The notes below the pieces were generated by a model, which saw only the letters and a program-made list of their open reading frames with translations, did not search any database and had not been told where the DNA came from. DNA of 64,000 nucleotides from Physcomitrium patens (taxonomy: Eukaryota; Streptophyta; Bryopsida; Funariales; Funariaceae): positions 12,577,598 through 12,641,597 of the forward strand of contig NC_037257.1 in assembly GCF_000002425.4 (NCBI RefSeq), read 5' to 3'. Positions within the stretch are counted from its first letter, which is position 1. The number at the start of each line of letters is the position of its first letter. A program made the position numbers and the translations under genes. Positions 12,852 through 22,971 of this stretch are shown here, in pieces.

Positions 12852-13870
12852 TGTAAAAAGTGAAGTCTTGCTTGAAAATGCTCTGAGCACCTAGGTGTGG
12901 AAGGAAGAATAGAAATTGCAATAAAAAAATCTCAATTCTAATAGAATACTAATAATTCTCTAATTAAACCATAATAATACTAAGCAAGCTTAATCAAATT
13001 CAAAAAAAAATTCAAAAAAATTTCAAACCAACAATAAGAATTCCTAAAGAAATATTACAATAATCACAAATATCATTCAAATACATCTCAATTCAATCTT
13101 TATTTAATTCTAGTCAAAATCCTATTACACTTCATTCAAACTTTAGACCAAAACTAATTAAATCTTAAATCCTAATAAAATCCTAAATCCTAAATCAAAT
13201 CCTAAAAAAATCTTAAATCAAATCCCAATCAAATCCTAAACCAAATTATAACCAAATCCTAAATCAAATCCTAAACCCTAAATCAAACCCTAACCAAATC
13301 CTAATCCAAATCCTAAACCCTAAAACAAACCCTAATCCAAATTCTAAACTCTAAATAAAATCCTAATCAAATCTTAAATTCTAATCTAAATCCTAAATCA
13401 AATCCTAATTCAAATCCTAAATCCTAAACCAAACCCTAATCCTAAATTCTAAACCAAATCCTAAACCAAATCCTAATCCTAAATCAAATCCTAATCTAAA
13501 TCCTAATCAAATCTTAAACCCTAAATCAAATCCTAATCCAAATCCTAATCAAATCTTAAATCCTAAATCAAATCTTAATCCAAACTTTAAATCCTAAACC
13601 AAATCCTAACCGAATCCTAAATCCTAAATCCTAAATCAAACCCTAATCCAAACCCTAATCAAACCTTAAACCAAACCCTAATCAAACCTTAAACCAAACC
13701 CTAAACCAAATCCTAATCAAATCCTAACCAAACCCTAACCAAACCCTAACCAAAGTTTTATTACCTTCCTATCTTTTATCCATATTTTTCTTCCTTTTCC
13801 TTTAACTTGGCTCTTTTATAATAAGATCCATATTATCATCTTTCACTATATAGTCGTGTTATAACATGAC
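12852..13870 (-). mobile_element. LTR-type insertion carrying a telomere-like minisatellite
   Basis: About 1.02 kb between the two halves of a B unit, bounded by GCCGT on the left and CACGT on the right, possible remnants of a 5-bp target duplication. Its ends resemble B ends (TGTTGTA... on the left; GTGTTATAACATGAC on the right, as at 4.8 kb), but the interior is different: an A-rich lead, then a 600-bp CCTAAA-type array. Probably a solo LTR of a B-related family. No coding sequence. Confidence 0.55.
13140..13755. repeat. Telomere-like CCCTAAA/TCCTAAA minisatellite
   Basis: Roughly 600 bp of short degenerate units such as AAATCCTAAACC, CAAACCCTAACC and AAATCAAATCCTAA, with the plant telomere word CCCTAAA embedded repeatedly. 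Spacing is mostly 11-14 bp rather than a strict 7 bp. The C/T alternation looks like decay of CCCTAA by transitions. It lies wholly inside a transposon-type insertion, not at a chromosome end. Confidence 0.85.
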
Positions 13871-14370
13871 CACGTTTGTGAGATAGGATCGAAATCAGAC
13901 CTCTGGCCACGAAAACAATGGCCTAGGGCAAAATAGGGATTCATTTGAAGATTGGAGGATAGGGTTTGAGAGCTTCCTTGAAGTTCTTTTTAAAGGCACA
14001 AAGATTGTTTTTTGAAGGATTTATGAGGACTTAGCAATTATTATTCAAAGACAAGGTTTGTATTCATGATTTGGATTTTATATAATATAATTAGGGTTAG
14101 CAATTTTGGCTAGTTTGTGCAATTGATAAAACATCTATAGTTAAAATTTTGAAACTATTTGGATCATTGGGTGTGCTAAGTGTATAAAAAAATTTGTGAT
14201 AATTTAATATTGTGGTTTAGAGATATTTGGTTTTCAATACAAGAGGGTTTTTGAAGTTGGTAGTTTGAGGTTGGATAGGGTTTCTATGATATCTAGAGAT
14301 CTATTAATTGGATTAAGGCAAAATTTGGCATGGTGTTGTAAGACTTGAAAATATTAAGATTTATATTTAT

Positions 14371-14775
14371 CCTTATTTCTTTACTAAATATTTTTATTAG
14401 GCTCTTCTATAATAATATTCATATTTTTTTTCACTATATAATTGTATTATCACTTGACATGTGCTATGGAAAAGTCATGATGAGATTAAAGAATATATAA
14501 TCATGCTCTACCTTCTAGAATGTATAATCTTTCCTCGAAGTAAAGTGGATTATTTTTAAACTCAAACTTAGAAGTATCATGAGACTTAAAAGATCTATTT
14601 TGAATATCATAAACAAAAACATCAAAAGATATATTTAATTGAATTTACTTGATAAAGGTTGAATCAATAATCAATGTTAATTTTATTGCTCAAAGATAAA
14701 AATACTTTGGCTTCAAGAGAATTATTTTTTATTGATTAAAGGCTCCATTTCGTTTTTTTGGTGCAAGAAAAAAAT
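14371..14775 (-). mobile_element. Scrambled fragments: B-related LTR end plus family A pol piece
   Basis: 14,371-14,460 repeats the end sequence seen at 13,780-13,870 (GGCTCTTYTATAATAA, then a CACTATATARTYGT terminus). 14,465-14,775 is family A pol on the minus strand, matching the RNase H/integrase linker encoded near 41,530-41,860. Both are truncated and broken. Confidence 0.6.
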
Positions 14776-17073
14776 ATCTCCTTACAAATCCTAATCCTAA
14801 TCAATGAATTTCAGTAAGTTGTAATTCTTAATTTGACCATCCACTTAATGAAAAAATTTGCATATAAATGCCACTATAAGTCTTTTACATGCTCACAAGA
14901 ACTCAGTCCAATTTAACTTACAAATTGTGAAAAAAAAATCCAAAAACCGCATTGATATTACTTGGTAGCCAATGTAAAAGTTGATGCAAATGTTCTAGTA
15001 GCAATTTCTCTTTCTCCAACTATTAACTTAAATTCAAAATTTTTATATAGCTCGATCTTAAATTCCTCTACTACCATGCCAAATTTCACATTGATCCAAT
15101 AAGTAGATCTTCAAATATCATAGAAATTCTACTTGACTCCAAACTCCCAACTTCTAATATCCTCTTATGGGTCATCAAATTGACTCACTTGTTATTTTAG
15201 AATAAAAATATACATTTAAAATTCTTTGAATCACAATATGTAGTATGTAGTATAGAAATCCTTAGAAAAATAAAAAAATTAGAATATTAATGATAAAATT
15301 GGAATCTTAGTAAGTCTTAGAGGTAATTATCTTCATTGGTTTAGTATTTTTATTCATTCTTGAATATTAAAGATTACTTACTAAGTCCAATATTTATATT
15401 TTTTTATTTATATTTAATAATTATAAAAATTATTAATATTAGTAGTTAGAAGAAGCATGAAAAAGAACCTCATGTCATTTTAGTTATTGATATAAAAAAT
15501 AGGATTTATAGTGGATTTAAATTAATTTTTATTATTATAAAAAATCATCAAAGTAGGAAAATGTAGTGTTGAATGGATATTAGCATTATAGAAATATTAC
15601 AAGATTTTTCAGAATTTATATAGTACTTTTTAGGAATTTTTAGAGCAATTTTTAAGATCTTGATAAAAATGAGTTTTACCACTTTGGGAGTCTTTATGAA
15701 GAAATGGAATAAGATTTAAAGGCCACACAAGGTTCCTAGGCTAATTGGGTGTTTTTAAAAACTATGGTGAGGTTAAAAATTCAAAAATGTTGGTCCTTCT
15801 ATTAAAAAATAGGAGGACCAGCAGCTTTTGTAGTCCTTACATGAAGGGAGGTGCACAAGTTCCATATGGATTGTAGCACTTTGAAATTAATTAGGAAGAT
15901 AAGACTAAGGCCTCATGGCCTCTCTTAGATACCCTTATACACTACATGTGAGCCTTGGTGAGGCTCGAATCCTTGATCTATAAGCAAGTTACTTTTGAGG
16001 TAAAATATTTTCACTTCATTTTTCAATTATTTACTTCATATCTTTAAAACTTCATAACTTACTCATAGTAATTCGGATTTATATGTTTCTTATATCATTG
16101 GAAATAAAATAAAATTATCTATCTAAAAATATAATTTTTTTTGTTTTACTTTTATTTTTTATTGGATAAAAATATAGTGAACAAACTATGACTTAGTTTT
16201 GAGTGTTGTAATTACGTCATGCATTTATTTCAATTGCTTTGTGGTTGTTCTTCTTTTATTCTTATTATTTGATTACTTCACTTCACACCACCAATTACAA
16301 GAGAATTTTAATTGAGTCCATCTTGTAACTTGGATTGAAGAGTGAAAATTTATATTCACACCTCTTGTTTCAAAACCCAGATATCTTTCAATTGCATTGT
16401 TAGATTATTATAAAATTTTACACATATTTAGCCCATCCAATCAACCAAGCACTATTAAATTTTGAACTAAAGATGTTATATCAATAGCTTGAACTAGTTG
16501 AAAATACTAGCCCTAATTGTATCACATAAATTCCAAATCATTGATACAAACCTTGACTTAGAATAATAATTACTAAGTTATTTCAAACATTCTAAAAATA
16601 AGCTTTATACTTTAAAAATCAAACTAAAGCTAGCTTATTAATCCTAATTTTTGATCTTCAAATGTCTCCTTACTTTGTCCTAGACGGTCATTTTAGTAGC
16701 TGGAGATCAGATTTTGATCCTGTTCCACAAATGGTTGATCCTTAAGTATCATTCTAACTTATCTTAAGAGTTTTTTAGCCCAACCCTATCCTCAATTTAA
16801 TCCTAGTATCAACCATGCTAATTATTTATCTCTCTTAACCTGATTTTATTAATTTATATCCTTTTTAAGGTAATAAATGAGTTTCTACAACCTAGAAGAT
16901 AAAATTACTAATCAACTTTTAATATACTAGCTATTAAAATGCAATAATAAACTAAGAGGCTTTTATAAAAGGTTTAAGTATCTTAAATTATTATTAAAAT
17001 AAATTAATTAGATATTATTTAAAATTTTATTTTTGATTATATTTTCACCATATAGTCATGTTATAATACAATA
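14776..17073 (-). mobile_element. Family B unit split by a 1.2-kb insertion
   Basis: B sequence on the minus strand in two halves, 14,776-15,167 and 16,361-17,073, matching the 45.5-46.9 kb copy in order. The right end is the usual ACCATATAGTCATGTTATAA terminus, abutting a family A LTR fragment. The far end of the unit is missing on the left. Confidence 0.65.
15168..16360. mobile_element. Insertion of unknown class inside a family B unit
   Basis: About 1.19 kb with no similarity I can see to A, B or E. The host B repeat reads CCTCTTAT just before it and CCTCTTGT just after it, where uninterrupted B copies have that word once, so 6-8 bases were duplicated on insertion. It starts with TGGGTCATCAAATTG and ends with TTTATATTCACA, a TG...CA pair compatible with a solo LTR. 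I see no terminal inverted repeats to support a hAT or Mutator assignment. No ORF. An imperfect hairpin (GGTCCTTCTAT versus ATAGGAGGACC) lies near 15,812. Confidence 0.55.
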
Positions 17074-17264
17074 ATGTGGCCAATTTATTGACCAAAGTTT
17101 TAACCTATGAATCATCCATTTACATGTATAAAAATAAAGTTGCATCTTTGAAGTTTTTATAAAGCATCTTCACAAGATTTTACTAAAATTTTCTATTTTT
17201 ACCTATTTCTATTAATTTATATTATCTAAATAATTATTCAAATAAATATATATATTTTTATAAC
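17074..17264 (-). mobile_element. Family A LTR fragment
   Basis: Short piece matching the U3 part of A LTRs (GACCAAAGTTTTAACCTA, then a degenerate GAAGTTTTTATAAAGCATCTTC block). It is the remaining flank of the LTR into which the neighbouring B unit inserted. Confidence 0.6.
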
Positions 17265-17618
17265 ATTTATGTATGCTGCAAAAAAAAATTATTTTATTAT
17301 TTATGCTAAATCTACTTTTGATGGTGGAAAGTCTTTAAGTGGTATTCTAAGCTAATATTAAGACTAGCAAAATATTCTTATTAAAAAAATATTAATAATA
17401 TTTTAAAGCATCATCCTTATAATTGCTTAATTAATCATTAAAAAGGAGTTCAAGTTCCATTTGGATCAATCTATAGATTATCACAAAATGAGTTGATTGT
17501 ACTCAAGATATATATTAATAAGAACTTGTCCAAGAATTTTATATTCCACTTAAAATCTTTAATAAGATATTTATCTTATTTATAAAGAATAAAAATAGAT
17601 AATTAAAAATATATATAA

Positions 17619-17664
17619 ATTATTCATGGCTCAAAAAGATCTATATTTTTGAGCCATGAATAAT
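17619..17664. repeat. Perfect 19-bp inverted repeat with 8-nt spacer
   Basis: Arms ATTATTCATGGCTCAAAAA and its exact complement flank GATCTATA. The left arm is family A RT sequence. The right arm is an inverted copy, and homology to pol is lost from there to the assembly gap about 100 bp further on. In a region this decayed, perfect arms imply a younger event than the surrounding decay. Confidence 0.8.
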
Positions 17665-17764
17665 CTATGTTAATATTTTTTTTAGATCAAATCTTTTTTT
17701 TTAAATTAAAATTCTATTTGCATATTTCACTAACCAAGACAAACTAAAGTAAAATAAAGAAGCT

Positions 17765-17864
17765 NNNNNNNNNNNNNNNNNNNNNNNNNNNNNNNNNNNN
17801 NNNNNNNNNNNNNNNNNNNNNNNNNNNNNNNNNNNNNNNNNNNNNNNNNNNNNNNNNNNNNNNN
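17765..17864. other. Assembly gap of exactly 100 N
   Basis: Run of 100 N, a conventional placeholder for a gap of unknown length. RNase H sequence resumes right after it, so part of the RT/RNase H region is missing from the assembly. Confidence 0.99.
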
Positions 17865-19710
17865 AATATATGCATCAAACTTTACCTTAGGTGCAATATT
17901 GTCAAAAATGACAGTAGATTATTAACTTCACTCAATAGCTTTTTATTTAAGAAAAAAATTAGCAAAATTAACTAAATGTTATCTTATAAATGATCAAAAT
18001 TAACTATAAGATCTATAAAGAAAAAATTTTATGATTATGAATTTATTTTAAAAATAGTACTACTATCTAAAAGGTGCTTTAAGTCTAGTGATTATATATA
18101 TAAATCACAAAAAAAATAAGTATTTCATGTTAATATGTATTTTAAATCATTGCCAAATAAGTTGGAACATGTCTTTGTGAAGATTTGAATTTATGATTTG
18201 TTATCAACTTTAAAAATAAAAAATTTTATTAAAAACCTTTTTTAGATATTTTTATCTTATATAAAAGTAAAAAATGTAAATTTTGATCAATAATAAATAA
18301 TTCTTTTGAAGCCAAAATATTTACATCTTTAAAAAATAAAATTGATATTAATAAATAATTTAATTTATCTTCATTAAGTTTAATTAAATATTTCCTTTGA
18401 TCTTTTTATTCAAATTACTAAGATTATTCTTTTTAAATTTCATGATTTTTCTAAATTTTAATTTAAGAACAATCTACTCCATTTTGAGAGATGCTTGTGT
18501 GTTCTAAAAGGTAAAGTATGACTACATGTTTTTCAAGATTGTCACAATTTCCTTATTGTAAGATATTTTGGATACAATAAGACCTTAGAATTAATATCTA
18601 AAGATATTTAGTAGTATCAAATGTGAAAGAAAGTTGTAAACCTTGTACAATTATGTAATACTTGTTTAACATCAAAAATTCTTTGTCATTGATCTTATAA
18701 ACGTTTTTAGCTATTATTTATACTAAAATAATTATGGTCTTTGGTTTCTATGGATTTTATTAAAGAAATTTTAATTTCAAATTCTTGTGACTGTATATTT
18801 GTGATATTAGATTGTTTCATGAAGATGGTATATTTTGTATTATATAAAAAACTATCACAAGTGAAAAAATAACAAAAAAAATTATGCCAATATTTATTAA
18901 TATCTTAGAATATCACATAAAAATATCTTTGGCTTTCCATCTTCAAATTGATAGACAAATAAAGTAAATGAATGAAGTTTTAGAGTAATATTTAAAATAT
19001 ACTATTAATTACTCTCAAGATGATTTGAAAATTTTTTTGCCATTGAAAAATTTTGTTTACAATAATAAAATATATTCTTCTATTCAATAAATATCTTTCT
19101 TTATTAATTATGATTATTATCTACAACTTGATATTTTTGATTTTTTAAAAATTAATAATCCTATAGTTAGAAGATTTGATAAATTATTTATCAAAGCTAT
19201 ATGCAACAATGAAGACACAATTAAAAGAAGCTTAAGAACAACAAAAATCAACACAAATGTCCATTAAAAAAAAACCCTCAATTCTACATAGGCAACAAAG
19301 TATGATTATTTTGTCATAATATCAAGAGTAGCATGATATAAGCTAAATTACCATTATCTAGAACCATTTCTTATTTTTAAATATATCAATCTATTTTCAT
19401 ATTAATTTCATCTATTGGAATCTATAAAGATCCATCTTATATTTGACATGTTTCTTCTTGAGCCATACAAAACAATCAATATATCGAGAAGGAAACAAAT
19501 GCCATTTCTTTCTATAGAAATGGATAATAATCAAGAATTTAAGATTGAAAAAAATTTAAACTCAAAGAAAGTCCTAAATAGATTAGAATATCTTGTATAT
19601 TAGCATAGATATGGTATTAATGAATGCAAACGAGAGCCAACTAAGAACCTTGTAAATGCAACAAAAAAAATTGATACTTTTCATCAAAAACATCTATCAA
19701 AATTAAAATA

Positions 19711-20959
19711 AAGAAGCAAGCAATTTCTTATTATAAAGAAAACAAGATTCAATGAAGACTAAATTTTCTTCTCTTTTTTTGTTTGTAGTTTTTATATATT
19801 TTTGGTGCCAAGGAGATAAAAAATAAAATAATAAATTCAACTAAAGAGCTATTATTTTTTTAATTATCAAATAACAAATTGAAATTGCGACAACCTTCAA
19901 GATGACAAAATAGAGATGAAATTTCACAAGAATAATATATTTTCTTTTAAAAAGATGGTGAAATAAAATGTGTTTGATATCACAACCTTGAAAAGACTTT
20001 TAATGTGTTGTAATATTATTAAAAGTTAGAACCACTATTCATAGTTATTCTAATATTTTATTTGAAAGAAGCTACAAGAGCCTCAATAATAATCAAATAC
20101 CAAAGTGATTTTTTTAGATAAAATTATAAAATTATATTTTTATCTATAAATAATGATTATTAATTTTTATTTTATTTTTAGTTAAAACAATTTTTAAAAA
20201 TATAATTAAATATATTATTTTTTATTTATAATTAAATTTTAAAGATCTTATTTAATTTTAAAGATTCTAAAAAGAAATACTAATTATTTTTTTATTATAA
20301 ACTTACATTTATAATTCTTCTTATTAAATAAATTATTCATGTATTTTATTTATAGATTCTAAAACTTTTACATTATGACAAGATATAGGATACTAATTGA
20401 TTTAGTTAATCCATAAGAAAGAACTTGAACTATTAATAACACATATTTTCTTTTGTTATCTTATAATATAAATCTAAATTCAAATTTTGCATCCATTTAA
20501 GATAAAATATAATACAACAAGATCAAAGAAGTTAAAATGATTATATCTAGAGACTTAGCTTTGTCTAAAATACAAAAATGTGGTTAAAGAGTTTGTTAAA
20601 ATTTATTGATATAAATTCTTTTAGCCAAAAAAAATCTATTTTTATTATTTTAAAAAAAATAGTTATTATGCTTATTGCATAATAATCATCTAAAGTTATG
20701 CTTTAAGTCAAGTAATAAGTTTTTTTAAATATAATATTTTATAAATTTATTTAAATTATCATGTTTTTATATTTTTATCCATTTAAGTTAATATTTTTTA
20801 AAAAAATAGCTAATTAATAATAGAGTTCAGATTTAAAAAATGTAATAACAATAGTTCTATTTTTATCAAATAAAATAAATTAAAGTTATATAAATTAGGA
20901 TTTCTTATGCAAGGTGTATATTTCTTTTATATGGTAGACATTCAATCATATAAATATAA

Positions 20960-21002
<43 letters not shown>

Positions 21003-22300
21003 GATTACAAAATAAATAATCACATATTTTAATTATTCTCTTTAATGAAATTCTTTTTCTTTATTTTCAAATAAGATTTACATTATGTTCATCTAAAATA
21101 AAGAAATATTTATATTTAAACTTTATTTTTAAGGATCCTATAAATACTTGGTATGTGATTATAAGCACTTTATGTAGGATAATTATTTATCACTTATAGC
21201 TTCAAATAAGTACAAAAGAATGATTATATAAGAACAAATTTTAAGTAAGCATAGAAAAATAAAATTAGAACAAGATATTTACAATGATTTATTAATTTGA
21301 TTACATAGAGTTTTGAAATATATATAAATACATAGTAAACAATCCATATTTATTTTATAGAGTTGGAATTTAAAAATAACTTAAATAAATGATAATAATT
21401 TATTCAATTATAATAAAAAAATATATATAAATTAAGTTATATCATTAAGAAATAAAAATTGAAGAGTTATTATTTATGTTAAACATGCATAAAACTAGAC
21501 ACTACAGTTCTAAACAAATTATAGATCTAAGAGACAAACTATGATGTTGAAATAATAATAGAAGTTATTATATTAAAAGAATTAAACAATGAATTCTCTA
21601 AATCAATTTATTTTAGAACAATCAAAGTATTTTTAATAAGATAGATAATATGATTGCAAAGAAATATATAATATTTAACAAAGTTACAAAGATAGTAAGG
21701 TCATTAATACAATGTATACATTGATATAAAAAATAAAAATAAAAAATTTAATCCATAATCTTAGCAAAAGCTAGCTAATTAACTTATTCACATAATACTC
21801 AAAACAATAAAAATAAATAAATAAATAGAAGTACAATCTTCAATACTCTCAATTTAACATTGATAATATAAAAAGGAGAATGTTAAATAGATCTACGTTT
21901 TTATAAAATAGACCCATTCTTGATGGTAATCATAATACATGTTGGTTTTTATTGGTTGCAAATCCAATCCAATAGTGGAGAAATGAATCTAAAAGTTATT
22001 TTTACTTTTCATGATGGTTAGGATGGGTGGGTCGATTTAGCATTCTCTTATAAAAAATAAAAAATCCTATAAATATGCAACCACAAACTTCAAAATAATA
22101 AACTTAGATGAAGACTATAAAAATATGGTCTACATGAAGAAAAAATCATTAAATCAAAAGTTTAAATCCCCACAATATCTAATTCTTTTTAAGTGGGCAA
22201 TGACATCAAAGTGCGAAAGAATGGTAGGTTGACACTGTGAAGGTGGTGGTTCAAATCACAACAGTGAAATCCTGCAATCATCTAAATTTTGGTGACAGCA
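19711..22300. other. AT-rich intergenic stretch, nothing recognised
   Basis: About 2.6 kb of AT-rich sequence after the end of the A remnant. No ORF with a plausible protein, no LTR boundary and no RNA gene that I can support. It contains the simple repeat at 20,945-20,999. Confidence 0.6.
20945..20999. repeat. TATAAA and AT simple repeat
   Basis: A few TATAAA units followed by about 13 AT dinucleotides. Microsatellite. Confidence 0.95.
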
Positions 22301-22329
22301 CTGGAAGGGCTTAGTTAGTTTGAGCTTAG

Positions 22330-22971
22330 GAAGTGCCAAAAACGGTAAGAACGCGCCATAGCGCAATTAGTGAGGGTGGCATCGATTCAGTTGCTCTTTT
22401 GGTTAGAGCCTACTTGTCCACAGCTGCAGTCTTTAACAATTCCCTCAATCGAAGATACCCATGTTTCACGTACTCTTCACTACCGATTCTCACCTTCGGA
22501 TTGTGCCCGCAGAAACCTGAACTGAATTCCACCGGAGACTGCAAAATTATCAGAGGGATATGTTTTTTCTCGGTCCCGCTGACTGAAATCAGAATTGCCG
22601 CATCTGAGTAGGTAGCTGCCGACAGTGGGACGGTGACCAGGTGAAGAGACCCCGGCTGGTTTCCTGATCTCGCAGAGTTCGCTTTCGCCGTGTGGTTTCA
22701 TGCCTTGTCCAGGGGTCCTCCATGCGACTATTCCTCGTCATGTGACGTCGCAGTTACTCTCCGCTGAAGACAAGGTTCAGCAGGTTTGTGGCTTCGTCTT
22801 CGTGACCGCTGCGTAAGAGATTTCAGCGCAGCATTTGCCTCCCTTTGACTGAATGCGTCGTTTCTCTACGTTTAAGCTTGCACGCAGATTACAGCCATCT
22901 TGATTTGGTAGGCACAGTTCGGCTGGTTTTGAGCCTGTATATGTCGGTGCTGAGCTCGACAATTGTGAGAC
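22330..22971 (+). other. GC-richer leader region upstream of the glyoxal oxidase relic
   Basis: Base composition changes sharply near 22,330 from AT-rich to mixed and CpG-containing, matching the pseudogene that follows. There are short open frames on both strands, but none reads as a known protein. Most simply this is the old promoter and 5' untranslated region of the glyoxal oxidase gene. I could not place a convincing TATA box. Confidence 0.35.

Larger units (their letters stand above)
12503..14370 (+). mobile_element. Family B unit interrupted by a second insertion
   Basis: B sequence starts with TGATATAATATGACTATATAG inside the integrase-to-chromodomain part of the A element and continues to 12,851, resuming at 13,871 after a nested insertion. 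Homology to the 7.7-kb and 45.5-kb copies stops near 14,370, so its far third is missing. Confidence 0.65.
17265..19710 (+). mobile_element. Family A pol remnant, very old
   Basis: From the protease/RT linker (MYAAKKNYF-type stretch) through RT, RNase H and integrase to the chromodomain end (RLEYLVY near 19,580 and a HQKHLSKLK-like end). It is the most AT-drifted A copy in the window, with no frame longer than about 60 codons, so it is heavily broken and probably the oldest. It contains a 100-N gap and an inverted repeat beside that gap. Confidence 0.75.

Noticed and set aside
13140-13755. CRISPR-like or true telomere array
   Set aside because: Units are short, degenerate and without unique spacers, so not CRISPR; embedded between transposon ends, so not a chromosome terminus.
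15950-16000. tRNA- or SINE-like B-box (GGCTCGAATCC) inside the unclassified insertion
   Set aside because: No convincing A-box at the right distance, no tRNA fold and no A/T-rich tail; one B-box-like word is expected by chance.
22200-22290. tRNA-like stretch with GGTTCAAATC before the host island
   Set aside because: No acceptor stem pairing and no A-box could be found.
22333-22611. 92-codon ORF upstream of the glyoxal oxidase relic as a separate gene or first exon
   Set aside because: No similarity to the family N-terminus; the ATG at 22,972 already gives the expected signal peptide and start of domain.
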